Shown: positions 45,735 through 57,739 of the stretch, piece by piece
Layout: each line of letters opens with the position of its first letter
How positions within the stretch are numbered: position 1 is the stretch's first letter
Assembly: GCA_949128115.1 (NCBI GenBank)
Contig: OX421963.1
Span: 93,009,602 to 93,073,601 of the forward strand
Length of the DNA: 64,000 nt
Direction: 5' to 3'
Source: Anaspis maculata
Taxonomy: Eukaryota; Arthropoda; Insecta; Coleoptera; Scraptiidae
Program-made: the position numbers and the translations under genes
The notes under the pieces: generated by a model
Seen by the model: the letters and a program-made list of their open reading frames with translations, nothing else
What the model was told of the DNA's origin: nothing
The model's database searches: none

Positions 45735-48700
45735 GGAAGTGCCTCCGTAGCCGGCCCCGGCTTCATGTATTGTGACCGGAGCCGGCTATTCGCATGGTAA
45801 CCGGCACTGCTGGCCATCCCTATCGTAGCCGGTACAAAGTGGTTGACATTGCACATTGTATACTGCCGGCTTTTCGTTTCGTACCAGACCTATTTCTTTG
45901 CTAGCCGGCAGTGGCAAGCTTTGTTTGTTTACCTATTGCAGCCGTGTCTTGTCGGTCTTAGAAATATTCCAATATTCATGGTGATCAAGCAAACAAACCG
46001 CTGTATTTGGTACCTTACGCCGTCCCAGCTCTGCGCCTCCAGTTTGATATTGAGCCGTAAGGAATCAGCATGGCCAAAAGGTAAACTCATGAAAATTTGT
46101 GATTCCTTTCAGGAGACACAACAATCTCAATTTGACTAAACTTTGTGGCTGTTTCACTTGATTTCGGCCTTTGGAATACAAAATAGATGCAAGATGTACA
46201 CTCGACAGCAAAAATAGCGCCCACTTGAAATATGACAAGATGACTATTTGTCTTGCCTTCTCTACCGTAGTAGGTAGTAATTGAACTGGAGATGAATAAT
46301 GCAATGCTGCCCTTGTTATCATTATATTGCCCTTCAATAAACCATTCGAACTTGAACAATGGAAAGTGCCGACAGGGACCGGACTCAGCAATTTCCAGTC
46401 ACAATTTAGCCATTTTCTATTACGATTCAGGAAGTTCTACCAAAATTTTGCAATTTTTACTTTCTAGCAAACAATTTCAGTTGATATTTTCAATGTTTTA
46501 GCAATTTTCGGCGACAAGTTAGACATTTCCAACCAAAATCGAACAAGTACGAGAGTGGCGTGCTCGCAAAATTCGGATACGAACACGAACTTCGTAACCG
46601 ATTGACGGTGTGCTTCCATTACTGAAGCGACAAACAACAATTTGTCAATTTTCACCACACATGTAGAAAATTTTAGCAAAAATGTCGCAAGTTCAGAAAG
46701 TTTTAGCATCGATGTAGCAATTTTCAGCATGCATTCAGCATGTTCTAGCAAAGATTCAGCAGACTTTAGCAAAACATTAGCAATTTTCAGCAACAATTTA
46801 GCAATTTCAGATCGACATTCAGAAAGTTGTAGCAACAATCCAGCAAATTTTCAACAATATTTAGGAATCCTGAACAAAAACTCAGATATTTCAACTGGAC
46901 TTTTTGCAAGATTTATATCAGTTCTCAGCAATTTTGAATGGAAACTCAAAAAGTTACATAAAAAATCCAGCAATTTTTTGAGCGAAACGTAAATCTTAAC
47001 TGAAATATATCATTCTGATTTAAAACCAAAATTCATCTTGCCCAAGCGAATTCCAACAATTTTCAGCTAAATTTTGCTATTTTCGATGGGTGATTGGCAA
47101 GTTTTTGCAAGATTTAACAATGTTCAGCAAAATTCAGCAATTTCAAATCAGAACTTGTCCAAGTTTCAGCACAATCCAGCTTTTGACAACAAAGTGGCGA
47201 TGTTAATCAAAATTTATTTGGCTTCATCACCAATTCAACAAGTTGAAGTAAATATTAAGCGACTTCTTACAAAACTGTAGCAATTTTCAGCGATATTTCC
47301 GCAAGTTTCAGCACAATTGAGCAATTTTCAGCAAATAATAATCAATTGATTTTCAAAGAAAAATGTAGAATGTCAACAAAATATACTGATACTTAATTAA
47401 CCACTTTCAAAGTTCAGTGAAGCTGAGCAAATCTCAGCAATTTTTCAGCACAAATGTGGCAATTTCGGTTTTGCAAATTCTAGTTAACAATAAACAATTT
47501 CCAGTACACTTGAACAATGCACCTGCAGCAACAAACAAAAATTTGACAACTTTTATCACAGATGTAGGAAATTTTAGCAAGTTTTAGCGAAAGTTTGGCA
47601 AGTTTCAGCATTAATTTATCAATTTTCTGTATAAATTCAGTATGTTTCAGCAAAGATTCAGCAAATTTCAGCAAAACATAAACATATACAACATACTAAC
47701 GTATAATAAACATTTAGGAAGCTTCAATAACAATTCAGCAATTTTCTAGAGAAACGTAATCCCAAACCAAAATTCAACAAGCTCCAGCGAATTTCAATAA
47801 TTTCCAGCAAAACTCAGCAATTGCAAACTAAAACTTGGCCGGTATCACTATAATTCAGCTATTGGCAATAAAGTAGCAATGTTGATCAAGATTTAGCAAG
47901 CTTTTTCATCAATTTAGCAATTTCAAGTACCTAATTATTTAGCAATTTCTAACAAAAATGTTGCAATATTTTAGCACTATTCCAGTAAGATTGCATCAAA
48001 GTAGCAATTTTCAACATTAATTCAGCGCATGTTCCAGCAAAGTTGAGCAAGTTGCAAAACATCAGTAATTTTGTGCAACCATTTAGCAATCTTAAATCAA
48101 CATTCAAAAAGTTTCATCAACAATTCAGCAATTTTCCAAGAAAACGTAATTCTAACCACAATATATCATTTGCAATCAGAATCCAGCAAGCCTCAGCATA
48201 TTCTAACAGATTTTCAGATGTATTTAGCAATTTTCGACAAGTTCCCGCAAGATTCAACAATTTTCAGCAATTTTAAACCAAACATTGGCCAAGTTTCAGC
48301 ACAATGCAGCTATTGGCAACAAAGTAGCTGTGTTATTCACAGTTTAGCAAACTTCATCAATTTAGCAATTTTGAGCAAATATTGAGCGATTTCTAACGCA
48401 AATGTAGCAAGTTTTAGAAAAACTTCAGCAAATTTCAGCAAAACTGGAGCAAATTTTGACAAATTGACTATTTTTCAGCAACAATTCATCAATTTCCAAT
48501 CAAAAGTCGGCGAATGTGTGCAAATCTCAGTAATTTTCAGAAAAGTCCAGCGATTTTCGACTAAAATGAAGCATCTTGCAGCAAAAACTCAGCAAGTTTT
48601 GATAAAATTGAGAAACTTTAAGCAACAATGATTAACGATTTCCGGAAATGCTTTACGTGTTCACCAAAAGCGGCAGTTTTCAACTGGGATGAAGCGATTT

Positions 48701-49946
48701 TGAAAAATAGCAATCAAGTGACTTCAAGCAACAACAATTGAGCAATTTTCAATAAAAATTTCTGCAAGTTTCAGCAACGATCAAAAAATTTAGCAATCAT
48801 ATTGTAAGCAAAAATTCATCACGTTTCAGCGATGATTCAGCAAGTTTCAGCAAAACATAAAATTTAGCAATTTTGCACAAACATTTATCAATATTCAGCT
48901 ACAATTTAGCAAGTTTTAGCAAAGCATTAGCAATTTTTTGTTACAATTTAGCAACTTTGGATGAGTTTCAGCTAAAATTGAACAAGTTTCAGCAACAATC
49001 TACTAATTCTGAACAAAAATCCAGAATTTTTAACGAAAATTTAGCAAGTGTTATCAAAAATCTGGCCAGTTTTAATCAAAAATCTGAAAAATCATCAATT
49101 AACAACAAAATATAGCATGTGGAAATACAACCTGTAGGCTCCTACAACGTGACGTAGCTACACTTGGCAGGAAAATGGCGCTCACTTGATTTATGAGAAA
49201 GATGACTATTTGCTCAGCCTACTTTATCGTAGTAGGTAGTAGTTAGTACTCGAGAAGAATAAAGCAATGCTGTCCTGATATTTATATCGCCCTTCAATAA
49301 ACCATTGAAAAGTTTAACAATGGTAAGCCAAGCAAATAGTTGTCTTCGTTACAAATCAAGTGGACGCTATTTTTGCTGTCGATTGTACTAAATCCAAGGT
49401 TGAAGAATTCGGGTCTCGGGAAATATGACTATTTGGTGCCGAAAACTGGCCTGAAATAATTTGCAACCACCATCCAAACAACTATCGATATCCAACACAA
49501 CCGACATAACTGAAGCAACAAAGTGCTGAAATTGCGGCTGTCTCAGTGAAACCGAGAAGTACCTGTCGTAGACGTAATAAATTGATAATGTGGGAAAAAA
49601 CTGAAACACACCACCATAAGGTGTCGCTTTGGACACAAGTTTGTTTTTATAGGTTACATTGTATCTGACTTTGTACCTTTTCAAAACGTTCAAGTTGAAA
49701 CTGATAAATCTTACTGCAATAATTAAAGTACAGATACATGCATCAGCCAATATAATTATAGCAGATTGTAGCAATTGTTCCATTATAGTGGAAAGCAGTC
49801 ACCTTTCCACAAACTCCAGTTCGTCCGAAACTCGGGAGCCGTCTGATGATCAGAGGCAGATTTCTGTCGCTCGGTGCCGGCTACCCTACAAATAGCCGGC
49901 TCCGGCTACAATACATGAAGCCGGGGCCGGCTACGGAGGCACTTCC
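45735..49946 (+). mobile_element. TTGCTGAAA-core TIR transposon, copy 2 (intact, 4.2 kb)
   Basis: Terminal inverted repeats of about 80 bp begin GGAAGTGCCTCCGTAGCCGG on both ends (right end as reverse complement), and a perfect 9-bp duplication GATTTCAAA flanks them (45726-45734, 49947-49955). The mirror arm of the host element at 51360-51368 has GATTTCAAA only once, which is the empty site. A 9-bp duplication with long TIRs is typical of Mutator-like elements (family knowledge); the assignment is tentative. The core (about 46400-49090) is a degenerate array of TTGCTGAAA/TTGCTAAAT boxes read on the minus strand. A ~200-bp subterminal segment is repeated at 46190-46380 and 49180-49400. There is no recognisable transposase. 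Confidence 0.85.
49388..49783 (-). CDS. Possible 131-codon ORF inside the TIR element, unknown
   Basis: This minus-strand frame lies in the non-repetitive part of the 4.2-kb element, between the box array and the right TIR. The N-terminal ~35 residues are hydrophobic (MEQLLQSAIIILADACICTL and onward) and could form a membrane segment. The rest is mixed, with several aromatic residues and two Cys near CLDGGC. I recognise no domain. It could be a captured host fragment, the remains of an element gene, or chance. The corresponding region is missing from the truncated copy at 32171, so conservation cannot be judged here. Confidence 0.2.
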   Translation of the reverse strand: MEQLLQSAIIILADACICTLIIAVRFISFNLNVLKRYKVRYNVTYKNKLVSKATPYGGVFQFFPTLSIYYVYDRYFSVSLRQPQFQHFVASVMSVVLDIDSCLDGGCKLFQASFRHQIVIFPETRILQPWI

Positions 49947-51743
49947 GATTTCAAAACCTCAACAAAGGTTTTCATGGACTTTCATGGGCCGGGATCGGTC
50001 CTCCACTTGACATTTACTAGTTATGGGCATATATCGACCTTGGCGATGAGTTGTGGCAGCGGGGTGCCCATCTTTCAGAGGCACAAACAGAAATCACCGG
50101 AATCACAGTTAGTCCGGTTGTTACGGGGCTACAACCTTGCAAAGAATGATCAAGCGATGAGACTTGTCACAAAATGTTCATTAGGCCCCTGAGCAACCTT
50201 TAAGAGGTGATGTCACGGTGAGTCTCCTTGCAGACGTCGTATACAGGGTGCTCGATAATTCAAAATTTCCAACCCCTGAACCAAAAAAGTTGGAGTCATG
50301 AAAGTCACAACATAAATTCACAATTCAATGTTTGTAAGGATAAAATAAACCGCGTCTCCATATCTTTAGCCGTTTCTGAGAAATCCTGAAATCAGTGGCC
50401 AGTTTCATGGAAATTCACATTTTCTCACAAATCAGTAATTTCCGAGGTGATTTTCAAAGATATTCCAGTGGAATTCGGTAGTCCCTTATTAAGTAAAGTC
50501 AAGAATGAAATGCCGTTTGTTGCTATTGTCCCTGTTCACTATCTTCGAAAATATGACAGTCAACTCCTTTTCTTCTCATGGCCGCCATCCTGAAGTCACC
50601 CATTATTGAATATGTGAGGAATTAATCTGTACTAATGATAATAGTCATAGGCAATATTCTTAGTGCAAAAACAATCATTCTCAGTGAGTATATCCTTTTA
50701 AATTGACTATAATTCCGGCTATTTTAAAAGTATGAAATTTTATAGTGAACTACCCATTTTTTCAGAATATTTTCAGGCTATTTCAGGAAAGACTGAACTT
50801 GAATCAAAATGGTTTTGTATCCCTTTTTCGAAAAAGATAGAGGATAATTTAAAACACCCTCCTTCATCTATCCAATGGTCATTTTGACCATGGTGAGCGC
50901 CAAAGCTCTGTAAAACTCGTGAAAATGTGTCCAACTGTCCTACAGCTCTTTTTGGTCAATTAAACAGAAGTTGCTCACTTGACCATGATTTGTATTGCCA
51001 ATTGATTTTCCAGTTATTCAATAATGGGTGGATTCAAGATGGCGGCCATAAGGAGGAAAACAGTTGACTGTCGTATTTCTGAATATAGAAGGCAAGAACG
51101 GTGGCAGCACACGGCATCTTGACTTTACTCTCTAAGGTTTTACCGAATTTCATCCGAATATCTTGAAAAATAACTGAGTTATTGAAAATGGTGATAGAAA
51201 CACTATGATTCCGGTATTATTTGTTTGTGCCCCTGAAAGGTAGACAAGCCGCTTCCACGACTTATCGCCAAGGTCGACATATGCCTTGAACTAGTAAATG
51301 CCAAGTGGAGGACCGATCCTCGTCCATAGAAGTCACCAAAACGGACGATTTGTTGAGGTTTTGAAATCTACCCCTGTTAGGTAGGCAACCCGCTGCTCTT
51401 TCGGGGTTACAACCTTGTTTCCACTTCTCAAAAGAAGGATGGAGGTATGTACTGCAACTGTGCCAAGTCTGAATGCTCTAGAATAAAATGCAAGGTAGGT
51501 TTGACTAACCGCCGCACTATTAGGGTCGGTCTCGAATGGGGTAGGTTGCGACGATACATTTCATGTTTATCAAACACAGTGTGGCTCAAATATAGATTTA
51601 GTAACCATTCGTTGCGTTACAAGTCCCATAGTTACCGGATCATCCCTATTTTGGTTACTTTTGTACAGGGTGATTTATACGAAAAGTTACAAGGCTATAT
51701 CTCGAGAACGGGAAAAGGTAGAATCAAAATTTTTTTTGTTACA

Positions 51744-52475
51744 ATCTGACACAGCGGTACATATTCTAGCATAGTGTAGATTTCCCAAAACAGCCCCTAA
51801 CTAGGGGTTGAAGGTGACCATGCCATTTTGGAAAAGTGTTTTTTTCATAGATATCTTGTTAATCTGAATGGCAATATGAGTGCAAAATGACATTCTCAAA
51901 TTGATATGCCCAAACCCTTGAGTTTCTACCCCAAGTGGAAATTAATAAAAAAATGTTTATTACGAAACTGTCTACTTTATAAAAAAAAGGTTATTCTACC
52001 TGACATCCTTTTGATGTGGATAAAATAGACATCAGAATATTGATGTTTGGGAGGAGCGCATTTGACCAAATTAACAAAATAAAACAGCACAATTAAACAA
52101 TAATGTGAATTGAAATGCAAACATGAGAACAAAAATATACAAAACTGAAAAGATGTTATTCCGCACAAGGCACGCGTTGTTTAATTGTGCTGTTTTATTT
52201 TGTTTATTTGATCAAATCCCCTCCTCGCACAAACATCAATAATCAATAATTTCAAAATGACAATTCACATCAAAAGGATGTCAGGTAGAATAACCTTTTT
52301 TTATAAGGTAGACAGTCTCGTAATAAACATTTTTTTATTGATTTCCACTTGGGGTAGAAACTTGAGGGTTGGGCATATCAGTTTAAAAATGTCATTTTGC
52401 ACTTATATATTGCCATTCAGATTAACAAGATAAGATATCTACACTATGCTGAAAGATGCACCGCTGTGTCAGATT
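51744..52475. repeat. Palindromic element, about 730 bp
   Basis: ATCTGACACAGCGGTACAT on the left is mirrored by the right end CACCGCTGTGTCAGATTT, and the arms match with few changes to a ~90-base centre near 52130. Shared blocks include CTACCTGACATCCTTTTGAT and its reverse complement. An ACAGGGTGATTTATACGA motif at 51665, just outside the left arm, is a lone MITE-like terminus. There is no coding sequence. Confidence 0.7.
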
Positions 52476-52479
52476 TGAA

Positions 52480-53260
52480 TGTACATTATGCACTGATTCA
52501 TTTATACCCTAATTTTACCCTTAGGTATGTATTGCAATTTATGTTTTCATTGGTATATATTTATTATTTGATGAACATTTTATATATTAAAAAAAAAATG
52601 GTCCAAACCGTCGCGTATGCTCTCGAATGCCTAGAGCTTCGCAACTTGTTAACATGCCGATCGACCGGTCTGGAAGAATCAGGTGTGCTCTCGAATGCCC
52701 GCGAGGCTCGCCACTCGTAACAGTACTAATAATGTCTTATGACAGCCGACAGCGTGACAGCCTCGAGAAAGCAAGTGCAAGACAATCCACAGCGACACTC
52801 AACAGTCGACTTGTGGCCAGCTTATAAGACTGTAAAACACTAAAGATGAAAAAAAGAATACGAAAAAAAGCTCGAAATTGGTTTCACCAATTTGACATTC
52901 GAACAGGGAAGATTGGACACCGTACAGAGACGCAAATATCATCACATTGTGGTTACAACACAGGGTGGAGATTTTTAACGACCACCAACATCGCGTGGGG
53001 TCAGCACCATCGTTCATATCTCACGTGCAATCCCTGACGTAAATTTCAGATGAAAATTGTATTTGCTGTTATATTTTTCTATATGAAGGTAGTGGATCCT
53101 ATATGATATCATATAAGCTATCAGGTAATCATATAGTAAGCTTTATTTGTTTTTATGTGAATACATAATAGTTTGGACTTCATTGAAATTCATCAATGAG
53201 TCTCTCTTAGTCTTTATATGAACAATCCCTATTATGAAAACCATATACATAGATTTTCTA
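52480..53260. other. No gene recognised
   Basis: Non-repetitive sequence, somewhat richer in GC at 52610-52830, where short frames overlap on both strands. An imperfect ATCATATA/TATGATAT-rich patch lies at 53095-53145. Nothing is supported as a gene. Confidence 0.3.
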
Positions 53261-53300
53261 TTTGCAAATGCCAATAAAATTTGTCTCCTGCGTCTCTATT

Positions 53301-53546
53301 ATGAAATACCAATTGCTTTTGAAGACTTCGAATTTCCCGGGAACTGCCGATTATGCAGTGAGCAGTGCCAGTGACTCTGACTCAGCCACAGCGGCGTCTG
53401 GCTGTCTGTTCTCTGACCCGCGGCGTATATTTCTGTGTTTACTGTTTATGTTTCTGCTTGGTGCTGGTGTAGTGCTCAATGAAGGAAGACCTTCTGAAAG
53501 ACCTAATAAGACTCTGCGCTTCCACATTTTGCAGGTTCATTACTAG
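53301..53546 (+). CDS. Possible exon with a membrane anchor, unknown
   Basis: The frame from the ATG at 53301 encodes about 80 residues: a short polar start, a Ser/Asp/Ala-rich stretch (about residues 20-34), a basic DPRR, then a 17-residue hydrophobic run (IFLCLLFMFLLGAGVVL) and a polar tail. The layout resembles a type II signal-anchor protein, and GC-rich third positions set it apart from the neighbouring AT-rich DNA. An in-frame ATG lies further upstream at 53262. The frame continues to a stop, though TTTTGCAG|GTTC near its end could be a weak donor. It may equally be a chance frame. Confidence 0.25.
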   Translation: MKYQLLLKTSNFPGTADYAVSSASDSDSATAASGCLFSDPRRIFLCLLFMFLLGAGVVLNEGRPSERPNKTLRFHILQVHY

Positions 53547-53624
53547 AGACACTAGAGTACAGTGGCCGTCGGCTGTCCAAAAAAAAAATGGCAGCTTGTC
53601 CTATCCTATGCGTAATAATTTCGC

Positions 53625-53826
53625 GTTATTAAGGCGAAATATCGCCTTAGTAAGCCAAAATTTCACGTTGAGGCGAAATTTTGCTTTATTGATACGAATT
53701 ATCGCCCTAATAAGCCGAAATGTTGTGTTAAGCCAAAATGTTGCCTTATCAAGACGAAATATCGCTTTATCAAGGCGACATATCGCATTATTAAGCCAAA
53801 ATTTCGTGTTATCAAGCCGAAATTGA
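53625..53826 (+). repeat. 24-bp degenerate minisatellite (GCGAAATATCGCCTTA)
   Basis: About eight units vary around AAGGCGAAATATCGCCTTAT and AAGCCAAAATTTCGTGTTAT. Each unit is itself partly palindromic (GCGAAATATCGC). A plus-strand frame through it reads RRNIALxSQNF repeatedly, and a minus-strand frame does the same. Both follow from the 24-bp period and are not genes. Confidence 0.8.
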
Positions 53827-54039
53827 GACCGAAATATTGAGCACGACGCTGTTACGAAAAATGCTCTTACTTCCAGACGCTCTATTTTGATAACCATATG
53901 TTGTAAAGAGACTGTTGATACATCAAATTATTTACAATTTAATGGACTACAAAAAAACACAGGTGCAACTTTACTATCAGAGTGAAACCAACACAATGGG
54001 GTCTTATACGATTTTTAGCGCACTTCTCCAAACGGGAAG

Positions 54040-54850
54040 GCGCTTTTGTCCTCGCTTTGTCCGTCCGTCCGTCCGTCCGTCACAGCATCTAGTCCTAGAC
54101 GAAAAAGGTTTTTGCTCGGGTTTTTGCGAAAAAAATTTACTCCATTGGGTAGCTCATGACCTTGTATCCCGAACCAAGAAAAATCTCGACGAAATAATAA
54201 TAAACAATGACAATAATAACAATTTAGTGTGACGCGGCATCGCCGTTGAATGCTGCATTTCAGAAGCCGGCCTGATCTCGAAAGTTATCACATGCGAGGA
54301 AGTACCCGATCTTATCATTTTACCATAATACATATGCGGAGTTATATTTAGAGGATGATTTGAACTTAATTTTAATGAAAATTTCACATCGGTGCGAGGT
54401 GCAGGCCAATAGTTATTAATTTTTGAAAATGACTCCGAAACTACGGCTCGGCCGCAAATGATTTATTCGTTGCTTGCTGGTGCTTGATATCCTTTCCTCC
54501 GAACAAAACGAAATTCAAAACAGAAAATATTCCAACTCGAATGGGTAGCTCATGGCCTTGGTACGCGAATCAAGAAAAATGTTGCCGAAATAATCATGAA
54601 CAAATTACAAAAAAACATTTTGGTGTAGGACGGCTTCGCCGATCAAGTGCTGGCATTCGCGGTAAGATGTAGAAAGTTGCGATATGCAGGCAACTACAAT
54701 TTCTGAATGAAATACATCACTGCATGTACGGCATTATATTTAGAGAACAATTTGAACTTTCTTTTGACAGAAACTCCACTTCGATCCGACCGTTGGGTCA
54801 ATTGTTATCAATTTTTGAAAACGACCGCAAAGCCACGGCTCGGCGCATAC
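54040..54850 (+). repeat. Diverged tandem duplication of about 390 bp
   Basis: TGGGTAGCTCATGACCTTG at 54148 and TGGGTAGCTCATGGCCTTG at 54542 start two parallel stretches with the same landmarks in order (ACGAAATAATAAT/CCGAAATAATCAT, ATTATATTTAGAG, TTATCAATTTTTGAAAA, CACGGCTCGG). Identity is moderate. Upstream, GTCCGTCCGTCCGTCCGTC at about 54059 marks the dispersed GTCC-repeat family. No coding sequence is supported. Confidence 0.65.
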
Positions 54851-56281
54851 ACGACCCTACAAATTTAAAATCAGACGTGCCGAAATAGTAATTGACCATT
54901 TTGAAATAGCCAATACTAGGTACCTAAAGGATAATGGCACTCAAATTACGAAACATGTTCGCTCAATAACAAAAAAAGTAGGTAGGTATCACTAAAAATC
55001 ATGTGACAGGCTACCATTTTTTCGGTTTTTTGATTAAAAAGAAATGTTCCAATTCAAAAGTGAACCCGATATTCGTGTTCAGGAGTATATAAGTAACAGA
55101 ATGACGCTTATGTGGCCGGTTTGTCTGTCTGTCTGTCCGAGTCCGTGCAGAAATTAAGACGCTGTACTCCTTCTCGAGAATTGAAACAAGAGTCTTGGAA
55201 CTTTTTTCCGATTAATAGCTGATGTCCCCAAGGGTGGCCAATGGGCACTATTTTTGTTATCCATACATCGTTATCATTATTCTCAAAAAACAGAGATCTC
55301 CTGTGCACTTTGATGAAGTTGAACTTCTTCTCGGGAACTAAAGCTACAGCCCTTGAAGATTGAACTTTATCCGGTGGATAGCTTAGGTAATAGGCAGATT
55401 GGCTTTCATAATTCGGCCGCCATCTTGGCTGCCATATTGAAATTTCCTCTTAGTGGAACGATTGTCATGAAACTTGAAACTTACCCTTGTCTAGTACGAT
55501 CATTCTTATTTTCCAGCCAAATTTCATGATTGCCCCACCATTTTGTTTTTTATTGCTTTAAAATGTTCTACAAGGTGAGTTTGCTACATGAATGAAAATA
55601 CTTCGTCTCAAAAGCCTCTACCATTAAAAAAAAAAGTTGAAAATCTAGGCGGGAATAACTCTGATTCAATTTCAACGGCTGATGACGTAGGCGGGCGACT
55701 TGAGTTTGCGCAATGGGATGGTCGTAGTGTTCATATAGCTGGAACCTTGTGGCCAAATTGTATGACAGGCAGTCAAGATATGCATGAATATTTTGATATT
55801 TTCTAGAAATAGATCACTCCGGCAAAACAACACGTTACGTGGTATGTTTTTTGATACAATGGAATACATTTTTTCAGCAATGAACAATCAATTTTTGTGT
55901 TTGAAATGGGAATCCATTATAAATCCGGCAACTTTGCAACAGAGAAACGTCATTTGAACAACACCGTTGCCACCTTGTTTATTGTCATTATTGTTACTTT
56001 ATTAAGATTTTTTCTATCACCTGCTTTTGAAAGGTTGTATCATTTAGTCCGAACGCTAAGGTCATCAAAATTTAGGGGGTACCCTTTACTTTCATAACAA
56101 GCAATGCAACTTGGCATACCTGTTACCGAGACCATGTTTGACCAATTAAGATCAAGAGCCAAAGTCGTAAGTGATGAAGGTGTCGTATACAGGGTGTCGT
56201 ATAGAAAAAAAAGTAAAAAATTCGTATATCAATTACCGAACAGGATGAATCCACGTAAATAGGCACATTATATCAACAATA
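54851..56281. other. Repeat fragments, including a CTGTCTGTCTGTCCG block
   Basis: At 55117-55145 a CTGTCTGTCTGTCC run is followed by GAGTCCGTGCAGAAATTAAG. The preceding text AGTATATAAGTAACAGAATG and the following TTCTCGAGAATTGAAACAAG look like parts of one repeat. A GGCCGCCATCTTGGC motif lies at 55415. ATACAGGGTGTCGTATAG at 56190 is a lone MITE-like terminus just before the mariner-like element. Frames of 60-83 codons show no domains. Confidence 0.4.
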
Positions 56282-56810
56282 CAGGGTGTTTCATGACTTA
56301 TACGACATAGCTTAGCGATAGATTCAGTTTTTTGAGGCGGATCCGGATCTGGCTTCGAAATTTTTTTAAGATCCTGCGTTTCAAAGTTACAGGGTGATTT
56401 ATGTATTTTGGTCAAAACTTTCATAGGTCATAACTTTGGAGCAAATGAATGGAATCGAATGAAATTTGACAGGAAATGTCTCTTACCACGAACAATCACA
56501 ATGACCAACAAGGCATGAAAAAATCCAGGGCCGGACTAAAAAAAATGGCCCCCATCAATTCTTGGGACAAAAAAGCCATTTTCGCATCGGATTCCTAAAA
56601 AAATGCCATTGTATTTGGAAAGTTGAGAAAAAATGCTACAGAATCAGCTATCCAATACGAACGGCACACCTCAGTAGGTTTAGTGAAAAAATAAAATACA
56701 AAAATTGAAAATTTTAATAGCGGTATTTCCTGAATGATTTGAGATAATTCATCGCAATTACTACTTTTCAAACAGTAAACGAGCAACATTTGAAAAAAAA
56801 ATCAAAACTC

Positions 56811-57140
56811 CTAACAATAGGTGATAAATACATTACATGTTATTAACAAATGGTTTTCAAAATACCCTCCCCCAACTTCGACGCATTTTCCACATCTCGT
56901 CACTAAATGTCTAGTGGCTTTTCGAATGGTTGGTGTATTGTTCCGCGTTTCATTAGCAGCTGCAATGATCTTCTCTCTACAATCCTTCCTGGTATTCATT
57001 TCCGTCTTGTAGACCTCTAAATCTTTCATGCGGCCCTATACATAGTAATCTAGGACTGTGAGATCAGGAGATCTGGGAGCCAGGAATGAGGACCCCCGCG
57101 ACCAATCCAGCGATGGGGGTATTCTGCATCCAAGTATTCT
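56811..57140 (-). pseudogene. Second, inverted copy of the transposase 3' end
   Basis: The minus strand from about 57140 down to 56811 repeats the last ~100 codons of the transposase at 57890-58193, including the EDLEVYKTEMNTRKDC-like segment and the terminal GGGYFENHLL block, with substitutions. It lies in the left arm of the palindrome. It has no start and no catalytic region, so it is only a structural remnant. Confidence 0.75.
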
Positions 57141-57739
57141 TTGGCGTTTGATGGAAAATTAAGACAGTGCTCCAATTGCATTCTGATGTAGAATTGTTCT
57201 TCTTCCTAATCATAAATCTCCATAATTATGTGCCTGTTGTTTCGGGGCCTGTTCAAATTGCCATATTTTGGGAAGTAGAGCAGCTGCAGACACCGGCACC
57301 TCTCTAATTGAAGCTTAGATTTAGGGCTTATTTCCACAAAAAAAGAAGAATTGTATTGGTTCAACGGTTTCTGAGAAAATCACGCCGAGATGTTTTAGCT
57401 GGGATGCACTGTCTTGGGTATTAAAGTAAAAAATGAAAAAGGACCTACCTTGTGACGTCCAGCGCCGTGATATGGAAAGAGCGCTCTCTGTGCATGGTCC
57501 GCTGATGTCCAGCGCGTCACGGTAGGGTAGGTTGTGGGTTGAAAAATGGAGTGATACACAATAACAATAATGAGAAGTCCGAAATCGCCCTCGCACAACG
57601 CGGGTGGCGAAACGGAACTGAGGAGAAACGAAAAAAATGAAGAGAACCTTCAAAACTGAAACTAAAAAATTCCCACTTATGGGCACACGGAAACCCTCAT
57701 GCCACGGTACAAAAGAACTCTCAGCGGAGGTTTTCACTG

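Larger units (their letters stand above)
45558..51519. mobile_element. Outer foldback element carrying a nested 4.2-kb transposon
   Basis: TAGTGCGGCGGTTAGT at 45558 is mirrored by ACTAACCGCCGCACTA (one base apart) ending at 51519, flanked by TTA at 45555-45557 and 51520-51522. The left arm continues across the nested insert: 45558-45734, then 49947 to about 50600. The right arm runs from about 50990 to 51519, with matches such as GGAGGACCGATCC/GGATCGGTCCTCC and GATGGCGGCCAT/ATGGCCGCCAT. Without the insert the element is about 1.75 kb. A 3-bp TTA duplication is compatible with PIF/Harbinger-type insertion, but this is not proven. No coding sequence is seen. Confidence 0.7.

Noticed and set aside
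40532..48385. Frames of 90-124 codons that appear twice with similar sequence (for example 40686-41060 and 46464-46838)
   Set aside because: Similarity reflects two copies of the TTGCTGAAA-core transposon. The peptides consist of LLKxAESLLKxA-like repeats dictated by the box array, and both strands are open.
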